Part shown: positions 20,716 through 30,708 of the stretch, in pieces
Numbering within the stretch: position 1 is the stretch's first letter
Layout of the letters: every line of letters starts with the position of its first letter
Origin: an uncultured Pseudomonadales bacterium
GTDB lineage: Bacteria > Pseudomonadota > Gammaproteobacteria > Pseudomonadales > Azotimanducaceae
Direction of reading: 5' to 3'
Length of the DNA stretch: 64,000 nt
Assembly (NCBI GenBank): GCA_958296165.1
Contig: OY282447.1
Location: 2,108,001 to 2,172,000 of the forward strand
Program-made: the position numbers and the translations under genes
Notes under the pieces: generated by a model
What the model was told of the DNA's origin: nothing
The model's input: only the letters and a program-made list of their open reading frames with translations
Database searches by the model: none

Positions 20716-22380
20716 ATGTCGCTGTCGCTTGCCTTTCGTTTCCTAGCGGGGCGCTACCACGCGACGCCCTTCGGCCACCACGTCAACGAAGGGCTGATCG
20801 AGTGGCCTCCCTCGCCGTGGCGGCTTCTCCGCGCACTGATCTCAGTGGGTTATACGTCCGGCGCTTGGAACGGCACAGGCCCGCCGACCGCTGCTCGCAA
20901 CCTTGTCCAAAAGCTCTGCGCCCAGCTCCCCGCATATAGTCTTCCGCCCGCGATCGGCACGCACAGCCGTCATTACATGCCTACCGGTGCATTGATAAGC
21001 AAAACGAAGATCGAGAGGACGACGCTGGTGTTCGACACTTGGGCGCGGGTCGACGATGAGGAAATGGTCGTGACTTGGCAGGATGTGCGCCTAGACCGGG
21101 CCGAGACGATTGTTCTCGACGATCTGGTGCAGTGCTTAAACTACCTTGGGCGTTCGGAGAGTTGGGTCGAAGGACGGGTGATCGGCGAAGGCGAGGCTGT
21201 GAAGCAAGCCAATTGCCTTCCCGATCGACAAGGAGAGAAGCTCAATCGCGGTTGGGAGCCGATTACGCTTCTTGCGCCCGTAGGCGCTTCGGACTATTTG
21301 GCTTGGCGGGCAAAGCAGATCGAAAGAGCGCGCGTCAAATTGCCTCTGCCGGAAGGACGGAAGCCGTCTAAGGCGCTGCTTCGCAAGCACGAAAAAGCGG
21401 CCGAGCCGTACCCCGCCGACCTGCTGGACTGCCTGCAGAAGACGACAACGTGGTGGCGCTCCCACGGGTGGAACCAACCTCCCGGCACGCGGCGCGTCTC
21501 CTACCGGCGGCCATCGAATGCCATTGTTATCGGAGCGCCAAGGGCGAAAACAGCCGACGCGTCGGAGCAACGCATCGAAGCCATGCTCCTATCCCTCACC
21601 AATGTCAGCCGCAACGACCATGCCCTGCCATCGGTGACCAGAACCTTGCCGCAAGCCGAGCTGCTGCATCGTGCGCTCGTCCGCCTCGCAACCCGAAACG
21701 GCTCGCCGCCTTCGGAGCTCACCGGGCGCGACGCGAACCGCCGGCCGCTCCGTGGCCCGCATGAGCACGCCCACGTCAACCCTCTCGATCTCGATGGGGA
21801 CGGCCATTTGGACCACATTCTGATCTGGGCCCCGATGGGGTTAGGCGCCAAGGCGCAGGCCGCCATCCGTGCCGCGCGACGGACGTTTACGAAAGGCGGC
21901 ATCGAGCCGTTGCGTCTGGCCTTGGCAGTGGCAGGAAACCTAAGCGATGTAGCTCGATTGCGGGACAAGCAAGAGCGCATTGGAGCCATCGCGGCACGCG
22001 GCACGATTTGGCAATCGATAACGCCGTTTGTTCCACCTAGATACCTCAAGGTCCGCGGCAAGAATACGCTTGAAGGTCAGATACGAGCCGAATTGCACTC
22101 CAGGGGTTTCGCGGCGCCGAGCAGCGTGCAACAGCTTGCGCCAGTGCGTCCCAATCGAGATGGTTCCAGACTGTTGAGGGCAGGAGCCGATCAGGGAAGC
22201 CAAGGCGATTGGGCTCGTTTTCGCCGCTTCGTCCTTGCTCGTCGACGGCAACCAGGGCCGCCCTTTGCGGTTGGATTCGCCATCCGCTTGGAGTTCGATG
22301 AGCCCATCTACGGCCCTATCGCGCTGGGCTATGGATCGCACTTCGGTTTGGGACTGTTCGAGCGAACGACTGATTGCTAG
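20716..22380 (+). CDS. csb2: Csb2, Cas5-Cas6 fusion of type I-G
   Basis: 554 residues. The N-terminal Cas5-like part has FRFLAGRYHATPFGHHVNEG and EWPPSPWRLLRALI. The C-terminal Cas6-like part has HEHAHVNPLDLDGDGHLDH and ends in the glycine-rich loop LGYGSHFGLGLFE typical of RAMP proteins. It should both cap the effector and process pre-crRNA. It is the last cas gene; no cas4/cas1 fusion or cas2 follows. Confidence 0.9.
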   Translation: MSLSLAFRFLAGRYHATPFGHHVNEGLIEWPPSPWRLLRALISVGYTSGAWNGTGPPTAARNLVQKLCAQLPAYSLPPAIGTHSRHYMPTGALISKTKIERTTLVFDTWARVDDEEMVVTWQDVRLDRAETIVLDDLVQCLNYLGRSESWVEGRVIGEGEAVKQANCLPDRQGEKLNRGWEPITLLAPVGASDYLAWRAKQIERARVKLPLPEGRKPSKALLRKHEKAAEPYPADLLDCLQKTTTWWRSHGWNQPPGTRRVSYRRPSNAIVIGAPRAKTADASEQRIEAMLLSLTNVSRNDHALPSVTRTLPQAELLHRALVRLATRNGSPPSELTGRDANRRPLRGPHEHAHVNPLDLDGDGHLDHILIWAPMGLGAKAQAAIRAARRTFTKGGIEPLRLALAVAGNLSDVARLRDKQERIGAIAARGTIWQSITPFVPPRYLKVRGKNTLEGQIRAELHSRGFAAPSSVQQLAPVRPNRDGSRLLRAGADQGSQGDWARFRRFVLARRRQPGPPFAVGFAIRLEFDEPIYGPIALGYGSHFGLGLFERTTDC

Positions 22381-22542
22381 CGCTCCTTCCGTCTCGACTG
22401 GCTGCTGTACGCGGGGTGCGCCTGCACATCGACTCCGGCTAGGCGCCGCCACCGCCCCCCGCGCAATCCCCATCGCGCACCGCCCCTCAACGTCAGCTCT
22501 ACGAGCGTGAAACACCGCTGCTCATGGCCTTAAACAGGGAAT
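22381..22542. other. Spacer between csb2 and the IS; no CRISPR repeats
   Basis: I read this stretch for direct repeats of 25-40 bp with regular spacing and saw none. In many type I-G loci, adaptation genes and an array follow csb2; here an IS begins instead at 22553. Confidence 0.5.
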
Positions 22543-22552
22543 CTAGGGGCAA

Positions 22553-24613
22553 CAGGGCTATCCCAAAGTTGACGCCAAGTCGTTGAGGCGGTTGGAGAAG
22601 CAGGACGCTCTGGACATTCGCTGGCGGATGGTTCAGGATGGGCGCGTCGTGGCTGTCGCGAGGAGTCGTGGGAAGGTCGAGCGCGAGGGGGGTGGCGCTG
22701 TCGGAGGTGTCGGTGCGTCCGGTGGTCGGCGGCGCGGAGCGCGCCGAATGGGACGGTCTGATGGAGAGGCACCACTATCTGGGGTTTCGCCGTCTGTTCG
22801 GGGGCGGGGTCCGTCACGTCGCCGAGACGGCGGACGGACGCTGGCTGGCGCTGGCTGGCTGGCAGCCGGGGGCGTTCAAGGCGAGGCGCGGGACGCCTGG
22901 ATCGGCTGGGCGCCGGAGCAGCAGTTCCGGCGTCTGCGGCTGGTGGCGAACAACACGCGCTTCCTGATCCTGCCGGGCGCGGGGGCGCGGAACCTGGCGT
23001 CGCGGGTGCTGTCGCTGTCGCTGCGGCGTCTGTCGTCGGACATGGAGGCGGGCATCCGGCGCTGGTGGCGGAGACGTTCGTGGATCCGTCGCGCTTCGAG
23101 GGGACGTGCTGCCGGGCGTCGAACTGGATCGAGCTGGGGGAGACGCGGGGCTGCGCGAGGTCGCATGGCGAGTGGGTGGCGCACGGGCGGCCGAAGCGGG
23201 TGTTCGTTCGGCCGCTGTCGCGCGGGGCGCGGGAGGCGCTGCGCGGGCTGGACGAGCCTGCGCCGCTGCCGTCGCAGTCGCCGTCCGGGCCGCCTTCGGA
23301 CGCGCGGCTGCGCAGCCTGTGCGACTTTCTGCGCCAGGTGCCGGAGCATCGCCGGCGGCGCGGCCTGCGGCATTCGCTGGCGACGGTGCTGGCGCTGTCG
23401 GCGGCCGCCAGGCTGGCGGGGGCGCGGGGGCCGACGGCGGTCGCCGAGTTCGCGGCGCGGCTGACGCAGCGCCAGCTGGCGGCGGTCAGGGCGTTCCGCA
23501 GCCCGACGACCGGGCGATTCACGCCGCCGTCGAAGTCCTGCGTCCACCGCGTGCTGTCGGAACTCGACCCCGACGCCCTGGACGACGCGGCGCGGCGCTT
23601 CGCCGCCGCCGGCCGGCCCGCCGGCGGCGCGCTCGCGGTGGACGGCAAGTCGGCGCCGCCGAACCGTCCCGGCGGCCCCGACCCGGACCGCATGTTCGTC
23701 GCCGCGGTCGAGCACGGCAGCGGCGTGGCGCCGGCCAGGTCGCCTCCGACGGCGCCGGCGGCGAGATCGACGGCGCCCGCCGGCTGCTGCGCGGGATCGG
23801 CGTCGCCGGCCGCGTCGTGACCCTCGACGCGCTGCATGGCTGCCCGAACACCGCCCGGCCGATCGTCGACGGCGGCGGCGACTGCGTCGTGCCGGTCAAG
23901 GACAACCGCCCGACGCTGCTCGACGACCTCCGCCTCTTCGACTGGCAGGGCGCCCCGTCGCGCCGCGCCGCCGACAAGGGCCACGGGCGGATCGAGGAAC
24001 GCGTCTGCGCCGTCCTGCCCCTCGACGGCGCGCCCGACGACGTCGCGGCGCTGCCCGGGCGCCGCCAGGCGTTCCGCATCGTGCGGCGCCGCACCGTCCT
24101 CAAGTCCGGCAGAACCTCCGAAGAGACCGTCCACGGCCTGACCTCGCTCGCCCCGCAGCGCGCCGGCGCCTCCGAGATCCTCGCCCTCAACCGCGGACAC
24201 TGGGAGATCGAGAACCGCGTCCACTACGTGCGCGACTTCTCCTTCGACGAGGACCGCTCGCGCGTCCGCGCCGGCAGGCTGCCGCGCAACCTCGCCTGCC
24301 TCTCCAACGCCGCCATTTCCATCGTCCGCATGCGCGGACGCTTCCGGCGCCAGCCCCAGGCGCACCGCCACTACGCCGCCAGGCAGGCCGACGCCCTGCG
24401 CGAAGTGCTCGCCCCGGCCTTCTGACCCGACCCCGCCAAAGGACGGCGGCGCGCGTCGGGCCGCCCCGCGGCCGACTCGCAGCCAGCCGCTCGAAACGAA
24501 GCGCCGGCGACTCGGAAAACCGCTCGCCCGCCGGACTCCGTGCCAGTCGAATGCCATCCAGGCAACCAGCCCGAGCCGAACGCCCGCCAAGCGCCGACAA
24601 CAGGATGGCCCTA
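22553..24613 (+). mobile_element. ISAs1-family insertion sequence, 2061 bp, complete ends, decayed transposase
   Basis: The left end CAGGGCTATCC and right end (read inward) TAGGGCCATCC are imperfect inverted repeats: 9 of the first 11 and about 16 of the first 27 positions match. CAGGG is the usual ISAs1 start. Perfect 10-bp direct repeats flank it. The coding region (22638-24425) has several frameshifts. GC content is distinctly higher than that of the adjacent cas genes. It separates csb2 from the TonB receptor gene beyond and may have displaced or interrupted the rest of the CRISPR locus. Confidence 0.9.
22638..24425 (+). pseudogene. ISAs1 transposase with N-terminal DUF4338 (DruA-like) part, multiply frameshifted
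   Basis: The protein can be followed across at least three frames. Part 1 (to about 22880) has RHHYLGFRRLFGGGVRHV and LALAGWQPGAFKA. Part 2 (to about 23060) has DAWIGWAPEQQFRRLRLVAN and NTRFLILPGAGARNLASRVL. Part 3 (23065-23740) continues AETFVDPSRFEGTCCRASNW, which completes a DUF4338/DruA-like unit. It then runs into the ISAs1 N-terminal helix-rich region (RRGLRHSLATVLALSAAARL) and the first catalytic Asp (LAVDGKSAPP). Part 4 (to 24425) has LDALHG (second Asp), VPVKDNRPTLL and HWEIENRVHYVRDF (Glu). All three DDE residues survive, but the breaks should abolish function. Long antisense frames here are shadows. Confidence 0.82.
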
Positions 24614-24721
24614 CTAGGGGCAATCAGTGCGTTGCTCGCGCCGCGCAAACCGTGTTGCTCGTGGTGGAACTCACGCAAACGCAGCATGGTCTAACGCCGC
24701 AACGTGCTACGAGGTACTGCC

Positions 24722-27115
24722 ATGCCAGCGCGAGCTACTGCGTTGCTCGTCGCAAGCGCTCTGAGTGCGCTGACAGCGGTGCCGAGGGAGACCGCTGCTG
24801 CGACCACGGGCGATTTGCGAATCTCGGTGCTCGCCGAAGACGGCCGACCCGTTGCCAGCGCCGCCATCACCGTTGAGGCGCGGGACGGCGATGTGCGCCA
24901 AGCAACAACGAAGGGCGATGGCCACATCGTCGTGGGCGGTCTTGATCCCGGCCTATACCGCGTCTCGGCGTCGCAAACGAACTATGTTCGAGTGGTCGAG
25001 CCGACGATCCGGGTTGTTCGAGACAAGGTCGTGCCGGTTGAAATGGTGGTACGCCAGGCGGAAGGCGATGTCGAAGAAGTGGTCGTGGTTGCCAGCGCAA
25101 TCCGAAAGGATGCGTACGGCAGCGTTAGCTCGTCGTACCTAGACCGAGAGCATCTGCGCACGGCCACGGGCAGCGGCGCGGATGTATTGCGCGCTTTGGA
25201 CGGGCTGCCGGGCTTGGTTTCTACGGGCGAGTTCGCCAACTTCACCGTTCGCGGTCGTGGGCCGCGCGACAATCTGATCTTGGTGGACGGCTTCCCTTAC
25301 GACAAGGTGGTTCACTTCGACAACTCTCTGGGCGAACGGGAAGACATCGAAGGTGGCGGGCGTTTTTCGATCTTCGCGCCCAACCTCGTCTCTGGTGCCG
25401 AGTTTTCGCCGGGCGGTTGGAGTGCCGCCTATGGCGGCCGCAACGGATCGATGCTGAAGCTCGATGTGGCGAAGGGGAATCCCAGCCCATCGGCCAGTTT
25501 GCGCTTGGATCTCGCCGGTGCCGAGATCGTATACGACGGCCCGAGCGGATTCGATGCGGATACATCGCTCATCTTCTCGGCACGGCAGTTCGATTTCGGA
25601 CGGCTATTCGAGGCCATCGGCCAGAACGACATCGGCAGTCCGGTGATGACCGACTTGATCTTCAAGAGTCACACCGCTGTCGATGCCAACAACACCGTCG
25701 AACTCCTGCTGTTGCATACGCCCGATGACTACTCGCGGGACGTCGAGCATGTGCTGCAATCCGAGAACTTGGAAGACCGCGAACTACTCGATACCGAGCA
25801 AGACAGCACGTTGTTCGGCGCAACGTGGACACGGCGGTTCGGCGAGGATGGCCACTGGGAAAACCGCATCTTCTACCGGAACAATGCAAAGACGAGCCGC
25901 GAGGGCGAGGCGTTTCCGTATTCGGTGCCAACAACCTTGCCACGTGATCAAGTGCCGATTCGCAACAACATCCTGACGCTTGTGGAGCGGGAGAAGGAGT
26001 TCGGGTGGCGCAGCGATCTGAGGGTGGCGAACCGCTGGGGTGCTTTGAGCGCCGGCCTGCGCGTATCCGATCTCGATCTCGCCTTCGGTACGACGCTCGC
26101 CGGCCCTTGGGCTCGCTTCGAGTTCGACGGCAGAGACTCGCGGCCCGCTCAGGACTCTCGGTTCATCGTGCTGACGCCGGAGCATACCGATTCCGCCTTC
26201 GCTCGAAGCGAAATCCAGTACGCAGCGTACGCCGAGCAAGTGTTTGACCGCGCAGACTGGAACATGCGCACGGGTATCCGCTACGAGTACGACAGCTTCT
26301 CCGCCGAAGCGTACGTCTCGCCGCGCTTATCGGTGAATCGTATGCTGTCGCCGACGATGCGCCTCTCGGCAACGGCTGGCACGTTCTACCAATCGCCACG
26401 CTATTTGGAGCGGGCAGCGGACCGGGCCAACTTCGGCCTGGAGAACGAGCGCGTCCATCACGTCAGCGTGGGCATCGAGCGACAGCTTGGACCGCAGTGG
26501 AACGTGCTAGTGGAAGGCTACTATCAGCAACTCGACAATCTGGTGACAGAAAGGGATGCGGTCACCGGCATCGCCACCAACAACGGCGAGGGCATCTCCT
26601 ACGGCGTCGACTTCGTCGCCAATCGGCAGCTCGCCAATGGCTGGTCGGCGAACGCTGTGTATTCCTATAGCGACGCGACGCGGAACGACTACGACGGCGC
26701 GGGCGAATATCCCGCCGACTACAACCACAAGCACTTGCTCAGTTTGGGCGCGCGATGGGAAATCACCGACCGCTGGCAGCTAGGATTTCGGTGGAAGTAC
26801 GCGACGGGCAGACCGCGCGACGACTTCACCGTACACCGGGATGTGCTTGACGAAGCGAGCGGCCGCTTGCGCTTCTCTCGCGAGTACACCGGCAACAACA
26901 CCAAGCGGTGGGGTGCTTTCCACACGCTCAACGCTCGCGTCGATTACCGACGGCCCGTGGGTCCCGTTGATGTAGTCGCCTTTCTCGATGTCTTGAACCT
27001 CTACGGCGCCGCGGCAACGGACGAGCAGGAGTTCGACACGGCGACCGGTACCTTGGCAGAGGACGAAGGCGACATCTTTCCGTTGATCGGCCTGCGGTTC
27101 GAGAAAACTTGGTAG
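24722..27115 (+). CDS. TonB-dependent receptor with N-terminal carboxypeptidase-regulatory-like domain
   Basis: About 797 residues from the ATG at 24722 (an in-frame GTG at 24704 is an alternative). A signal peptide is followed by a carboxypeptidase-regulatory-like fold (LRISVLAEDGRPVASAAITV ... GLDPGLYRVSASQTNYV), then a plug with VEEVVVVASAIR, FTVRGRGPRDNLILVDGFPY and YGGRNGSMLKLDV, and a beta-barrel ending GLRFEKTW. It should move an unknown ligand across the outer membrane. It lies 98 bp after the IS target duplication, so its original upstream region may have been altered by that insertion. The next gene is a TauD-type oxygenase. Confidence 0.9.
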   Translation: MPARATALLVASALSALTAVPRETAAATTGDLRISVLAEDGRPVASAAITVEARDGDVRQATTKGDGHIVVGGLDPGLYRVSASQTNYVRVVEPTIRVVRDKVVPVEMVVRQAEGDVEEVVVVASAIRKDAYGSVSSSYLDREHLRTATGSGADVLRALDGLPGLVSTGEFANFTVRGRGPRDNLILVDGFPYDKVVHFDNSLGEREDIEGGGRFSIFAPNLVSGAEFSPGGWSAAYGGRNGSMLKLDVAKGNPSPSASLRLDLAGAEIVYDGPSGFDADTSLIFSARQFDFGRLFEAIGQNDIGSPVMTDLIFKSHTAVDANNTVELLLLHTPDDYSRDVEHVLQSENLEDRELLDTEQDSTLFGATWTRRFGEDGHWENRIFYRNNAKTSREGEAFPYSVPTTLPRDQVPIRNNILTLVEREKEFGWRSDLRVANRWGALSAGLRVSDLDLAFGTTLAGPWARFEFDGRDSRPAQDSRFIVLTPEHTDSAFARSEIQYAAYAEQVFDRADWNMRTGIRYEYDSFSAEAYVSPRLSVNRMLSPTMRLSATAGTFYQSPRYLERAADRANFGLENERVHHVSVGIERQLGPQWNVLVEGYYQQLDNLVTERDAVTGIATNNGEGISYGVDFVANRQLANGWSANAVYSYSDATRNDYDGAGEYPADYNHKHLLSLGARWEITDRWQLGFRWKYATGRPRDDFTVHRDVLDEASGRLRFSREYTGNNTKRWGAFHTLNARVDYRRPVGPVDVVAFLDVLNLYGAAATDEQEFDTATGTLAEDEGDIFPLIGLRFEKTW

Positions 27116-27132
27116 TCGGAAGAACGGGCTGA

Positions 27133-27156
27133 CAGAAGGCACGTGTGCGCCTTCTG
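27133..27156 (+). terminator. Stem-loop after the TonB receptor, possible terminator
   Basis: CAGAAGGC and GCCTTCTG form an 8-bp perfect stem around an 8-base loop, 18 bp after the receptor stop codon. No T-run follows, so it may be an mRNA 3' stabilising hairpin rather than an intrinsic terminator. Confidence 0.4.
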
Positions 27157-27204
27157 GCGCCGGTGTGGTAGTGTCTCGGCTGGCTACGTTTGATGGGAGG
27201 AACG

Positions 27205-28350
27205 ATGTCCGAAGCGATTTACGCAGAACTCAAGAACACTCCAGCCTACGTTCGAGGCGCCGAGCGGGCGCGGCAGAACAAGGCCCCGTCGCGCTCGACG
27301 CCATTGGGTTCGGTGGCGGCGGCGCGGTCTTCCGGTGGCAGCAGACGCGACATGGCGGAAGAGCTGCGGGCGCAGGACGACCTCACCGCCGAGCGATTCG
27401 GCACCGTCTACTACAAACCGGCAACGGTGGCCGGCATTGATCTGAAGCTGGAACCGTTGCAGCCGAGCATCGGCACGGCGGTTCACGGGCTGGACGTGGC
27501 CGAGCATCTCGACCTTGACGACCCAGACCCGAACGCCGAACTCGTGGTGTTCCTGCGCACTCTGTGGCTGCAACGGCGGGTGTTGGCGTTTCGTGGCCAA
27601 GGGCACCTTTCGCGCCAGCAGATGGTGCAGTTCGCACGCCACTTCGGCGAAGTAGGAGCGCAATACGGCGAGCGCCAGCACAAGCCTAACTCGCCGCACA
27701 TCCTCGGTCATCAGGTGGCGGCGCCGGGCATCCCAGACATGCTGATCCTGCCTTCCGACGAGGCGGTGCCGGGTGCCGCTTCGGGCTGGCATGCGGACGC
27801 CACTTGGCAGCAGCGGCCGCCCATGGCGTCCATGCTGATGTGCAGGGAAGCGCCGCCAATTGGCGGCGATACGTGCTTCTGCGATTGCTACGGCATGTGG
27901 GAAGGGCTGCCCCGAGAAACAAAGGAACGCGTAGCGTCGCTAACGGCGGTTCATGTAGGCAACGTCGGTCATCAAATGGACGGCAAGACGCCTGCGTCCG
28001 TTCACCCGGCGGCGCGAACGCATCCGGAAACCGGGCGCACAACGCTATATGTGCAGCAGGGCTTCGTGCGCAAGTTCGCAGACGAGCACGAAGTGCCGGA
28101 GGACGAGGCGCACAAGCTGCTCTTGCAATTGAAGTTGCAGGAAGGCCGGCCGGAATACACCTGTCGGCTGCGTTGGCAGGAAGGCACGATAGCGCTGTGG
28201 GACAACCGCGCCGTGCTGCACACCGCCAGCGCCGATTTCTGGCCGCATCGGAGAACGATGGAGCGGCTGACGATTCTGGACTTCAACGAAGCGCGTCGAA
28301 AGCCGTACTACGCGCCGCCGGGAGAAACCGCCGAGGCCCCGTCCGACTAG
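27205..28350 (+). CDS. TauD/TfdA-family Fe(II)/2-oxoglutarate oxygenase
   Basis: 381 residues from the ATG at 27205, which follows GGGAGGAACG. The catalytic domain starts near residue 85 (GIDLKLEPLQPSIGTAVHGL). The triad is His196-x-Asp198 (GWHADATW) and His339 (DNRAVLHTASADF), followed by an Arg-rich RRTMERLTILD that supplies the 2-oxoglutarate ligand. TauD homologues are usually 280-300 residues; the extra 80-residue N-terminus is basic and low in predicted structure. The family oxidises sulfonates, phenoxyacetates, taurine and similar compounds; the substrate here is unknown. Confidence 0.88.
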   Translation: MSEAIYAELKNTPAYVRGAERARQNKAPSRSTPLGSVAAARSSGGSRRDMAEELRAQDDLTAERFGTVYYKPATVAGIDLKLEPLQPSIGTAVHGLDVAEHLDLDDPDPNAELVVFLRTLWLQRRVLAFRGQGHLSRQQMVQFARHFGEVGAQYGERQHKPNSPHILGHQVAAPGIPDMLILPSDEAVPGAASGWHADATWQQRPPMASMLMCREAPPIGGDTCFCDCYGMWEGLPRETKERVASLTAVHVGNVGHQMDGKTPASVHPAARTHPETGRTTLYVQQGFVRKFADEHEVPEDEAHKLLLQLKLQEGRPEYTCRLRWQEGTIALWDNRAVLHTASADFWPHRRTMERLTILDFNEARRKPYYAPPGETAEAPSD

Positions 28351-28469
28351 CATCCGCCCGTTGCTGGCGGAAACACAGGGGCGAAGCTGAAGGCCGAACA
28401 TCAAGCATCGCTGGCAACCGAACGCGCCGACTGCTCTTTGCCGACCGATGCACCGCTCGGCGACGAATC

Positions 28470-29555
28470 GTGAGCGAAGCCGTCGATCGGCTGTTCCTGC
28501 GGCGTGCCGTGGAACTTGCCGCCAAGGGCCTATACAGCGTTGCCGACAACCCGCGCGTCGGCTGCCTGATCGTCCGTGACGGCCGTGTGATCGGGCGCGG
28601 CTGGCATAAAGAAACCGGCGGCCCCCACGCCGAGGCCAACGCCATCGCGGACGCCGGAGGCGACATTCGCAACGCCACCGTCTACACCTCCTTGGAGCCT
28701 TGCTGCCACACTGGCCGGCAGCCGCCTTGCACGGACGCGCTGATTCGAGGCGGCGCGGCGCGAGTGGTTGCGGCGATGGGCGATCCGGATCCTCGCGTGC
28801 GCGGCCAGGGTTTCGCTCGGTTGCGCTCCGCGGGCTTGACCGTTGACGTACACGATTTGCCCGAAGCGCGCGAATTGAACGCCGGATTCGTCAAGCGCAA
28901 GACGGCTGCCAAGCCTTTGGTGCGCTTGAAAGTGGCGGCATCGATGGATGGCCGCACCGCCATGGCGAACGGCGAAAGCCAGTGGATCACCTGCGCGGCC
29001 GCTCGCGCCGACGTGCAGTATTGGCGCGCGCGCAGTTCCGCCATCGTCACCGGCATCGGCACCGTTCTGGCGGACGATCCAGCGTTGAACGTGCGCGAGC
29101 GGCGTTTCGCCGAGAACAACACCATCCGTCAGCCATTGATTGCGGTAGCCGACAGCTGTGCGCGCACTCCCGCAACGGCCAAGCTGTTCGCTGGCACTGC
29201 AAAGGTGCTGATTTTCGCCGCCAAGGAAGCGCCACGCCGCGTCTTGCCGGGGCCGGGCGAAATCGTGCGCCAACGTGGTAGCAAGGTGGATCTGGATGCG
29301 ATGCTGGGCCACTTGGCGGCGCTCGGCTGCAACGAAGTGCTTGTGGAAGCCGGCGCAACTCTGGCTGGCGCGTTCCTGCGCGAGCGCCTGTGGGATGAAG
29401 CGCTGCTCTATCTGGCCCCGGCGATGCTCGGCGCCAGCGCCCGGCCGCTGGCGCAATTGGATTTCGACCGTCTTGCAGATTCGCTCGTCGGGCGAATCCA
29501 ATCGGTGGATCGCGTCGGCGTCGATCTTCGCCTAGTGGTGGTGCCACAGCCATGA
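28470..29555 (+). CDS. ribD: Riboflavin biosynthesis deaminase/reductase RibD
   Basis: 361 residues. The N-terminal zinc deaminase has GGPHAEANAI (His53-Ala-Glu55) and LEPCCHTGRQPPC with the zinc cysteines. The C-terminal reductase has VRLKVAASMDGRTA and ITCAAARADVQYWRARSSA. It catalyses two successive steps of riboflavin synthesis, deamination then ribosyl reduction. The GTG at 28470 gives the normal length; the frame is open further upstream (to 27804), but that part overlaps the oxygenase gene and is not conserved. Other rib genes are not adjacent here. Confidence 0.92.
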   Translation: MSEAVDRLFLRRAVELAAKGLYSVADNPRVGCLIVRDGRVIGRGWHKETGGPHAEANAIADAGGDIRNATVYTSLEPCCHTGRQPPCTDALIRGGAARVVAAMGDPDPRVRGQGFARLRSAGLTVDVHDLPEARELNAGFVKRKTAAKPLVRLKVAASMDGRTAMANGESQWITCAAARADVQYWRARSSAIVTGIGTVLADDPALNVRERRFAENNTIRQPLIAVADSCARTPATAKLFAGTAKVLIFAAKEAPRRVLPGPGEIVRQRGSKVDLDAMLGHLAALGCNEVLVEAGATLAGAFLRERLWDEALLYLAPAMLGASARPLAQLDFDRLADSLVGRIQSVDRVGVDLRLVVVPQP

Positions 29556-29719
29556 GAAGACCCGGCTGCGAGCGAGCTTGAGTCGCAACACGGTGTTCTA
29601 ACGACGAGGGACAGTGCTGCAAGTCGCCCTTAGAGGAACGCACGGCCTGCTGCACGAAACGACATTGGAGGCGCGATCAAGCGTACACTTGAAGCACTTG
29701 AGGCGGGTCACACGAGGGG

Positions 29720-30694
29720 GTGGCAGTGAACCAACCGAGCGACGATGTGTTGCGCGACATGCACCGGCGCATGGTACGCATTCGCGTCTTCGAGACCGAG
29801 GCCGGCAGGATGGCCGAAGCGGGCAAGATTCCCGGCGCCCTGCACCTCTATGTGGGCGAAGAGGCGGTAGCTGCAGGCGTGATGGTGCATCTCTCGGACG
29901 ATGACTGGATTACCAGCACGCATCGCGGCCACGGGCACCTAATCGCCAAAGGCGGCGAGTTCGACAGGATGTTCGCGGAACTGTACGGGCGCGCCACCGG
30001 CTATTGCCGAGGCAAGGGCGGCAGCATGCATATCTCCAATATGGAGCTCGGCATGCTGGGCGCCAACGGCATCGTGGGGGCCGGGCCGCCGATTGCCGTT
30101 GGCGCCGCATTCTCCACCAAGTTCCGCAACACCGATCGCGTGGCGGTGTCCTTCTTCGGCGATGGCGCGAGCAACGAGGGCTCCTTTCACGAGGCGGCGA
30201 ACATGGCGGCGCTGTACAAGCTGCCAGCCGTTTTCGTATGTGAGAACAACGGCTATGGGGAGTACACGCCGCAGAAGAACCACCAGGCCATCAAGGATGT
30301 TGCCGACCGTGCTGCCGGCTACGGCATGCCCGGCGTGGTGGTGGACGGCATGGATGCGGTGGCCGTGTACGAGGCTGCGGGCGCCGCCATCGAGCGGGCG
30401 CGGGCTGGCGACGGGCCGACTCTTCTTGAGTGCAAGACGTATCGCTTCTTCGACCATGTGGGCGTTCGCGGGATGGGCCTCTCCTACCGCACGGACGAGG
30501 AACTGCAGGAGTGGCAAAAGCGCGACCCCATTCACATGTTCGAGGCGCAGCTCGCGCAGTTGGGCGTGCTCAGCAAAGACGCCGCGGCGGCCGTTTACGA
30601 CGCGGTTAGCGCCGACGTGAAGGCCGGCATCGAGTTCGCCGAGACGAGCCCCTTGCCCGATCCCGCCACTTTGCTCGACGACGTCTACGCTTAG
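29720..30694 (+). CDS. acoA: Thiamine-dependent dehydrogenase E1 alpha (acetoin/pyruvate dehydrogenase type)
   Basis: 324 residues starting at GTG 29720 (GTG 29726 is also possible) after AGGGGG. The thiamine diphosphate motif FFGDGASNEGSFHEAANMAA...ENNGYGEYT is intact, as are the entry motifs THRGHGHLIAKGG and GRATGYCRGKGGSMH. GHGHLIA and GGSMH are typical of the E1 alpha of acetoin and pyruvate dehydrogenases. It forms a tetramer with the E1 beta encoded 14 bp downstream. The nearby AcoX-like gene favours an acetoin role, but pyruvate or another 2-oxo substrate cannot be excluded. Confidence 0.87.
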   Translation: MAVNQPSDDVLRDMHRRMVRIRVFETEAGRMAEAGKIPGALHLYVGEEAVAAGVMVHLSDDDWITSTHRGHGHLIAKGGEFDRMFAELYGRATGYCRGKGGSMHISNMELGMLGANGIVGAGPPIAVGAAFSTKFRNTDRVAVSFFGDGASNEGSFHEAANMAALYKLPAVFVCENNGYGEYTPQKNHQAIKDVADRAAGYGMPGVVVDGMDAVAVYEAAGAAIERARAGDGPTLLECKTYRFFDHVGVRGMGLSYRTDEELQEWQKRDPIHMFEAQLAQLGVLSKDAAAAVYDAVSADVKAGIEFAETSPLPDPATLLDDVYA

Positions 30695-30708
30695 CAGGAG
30701 GAGAAGAA

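Larger units (their letters stand above)
22543..24623. repeat. 10-bp target-site duplication of the IS
   Basis: CTAGGGGCAA occurs at 22543-22552 and 24614-24623, directly outside the element ends. A 10-bp duplication agrees with the ISAs1 family (8-10 bp). Confidence 0.9.

Noticed and set aside
22530-24623. 697-residue minus-strand open frame across the IS
   Set aside because: It is antisense to the transposase, arginine/proline-rich, and open mainly because of high GC; the plus strand has recognisable DUF4338 and DDE motifs.
22381-24722. CRISPR array near csb2 or after the IS
   Set aside because: No 25-40 bp repeats with even spacing were found on either side of the IS.
27804-28469. Long N-terminal extension of RibD
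   Set aside because: Overlaps the TauD-type oxygenase gene in another frame and is not RibD-like; the GTG at 28470 gives a normal protein.
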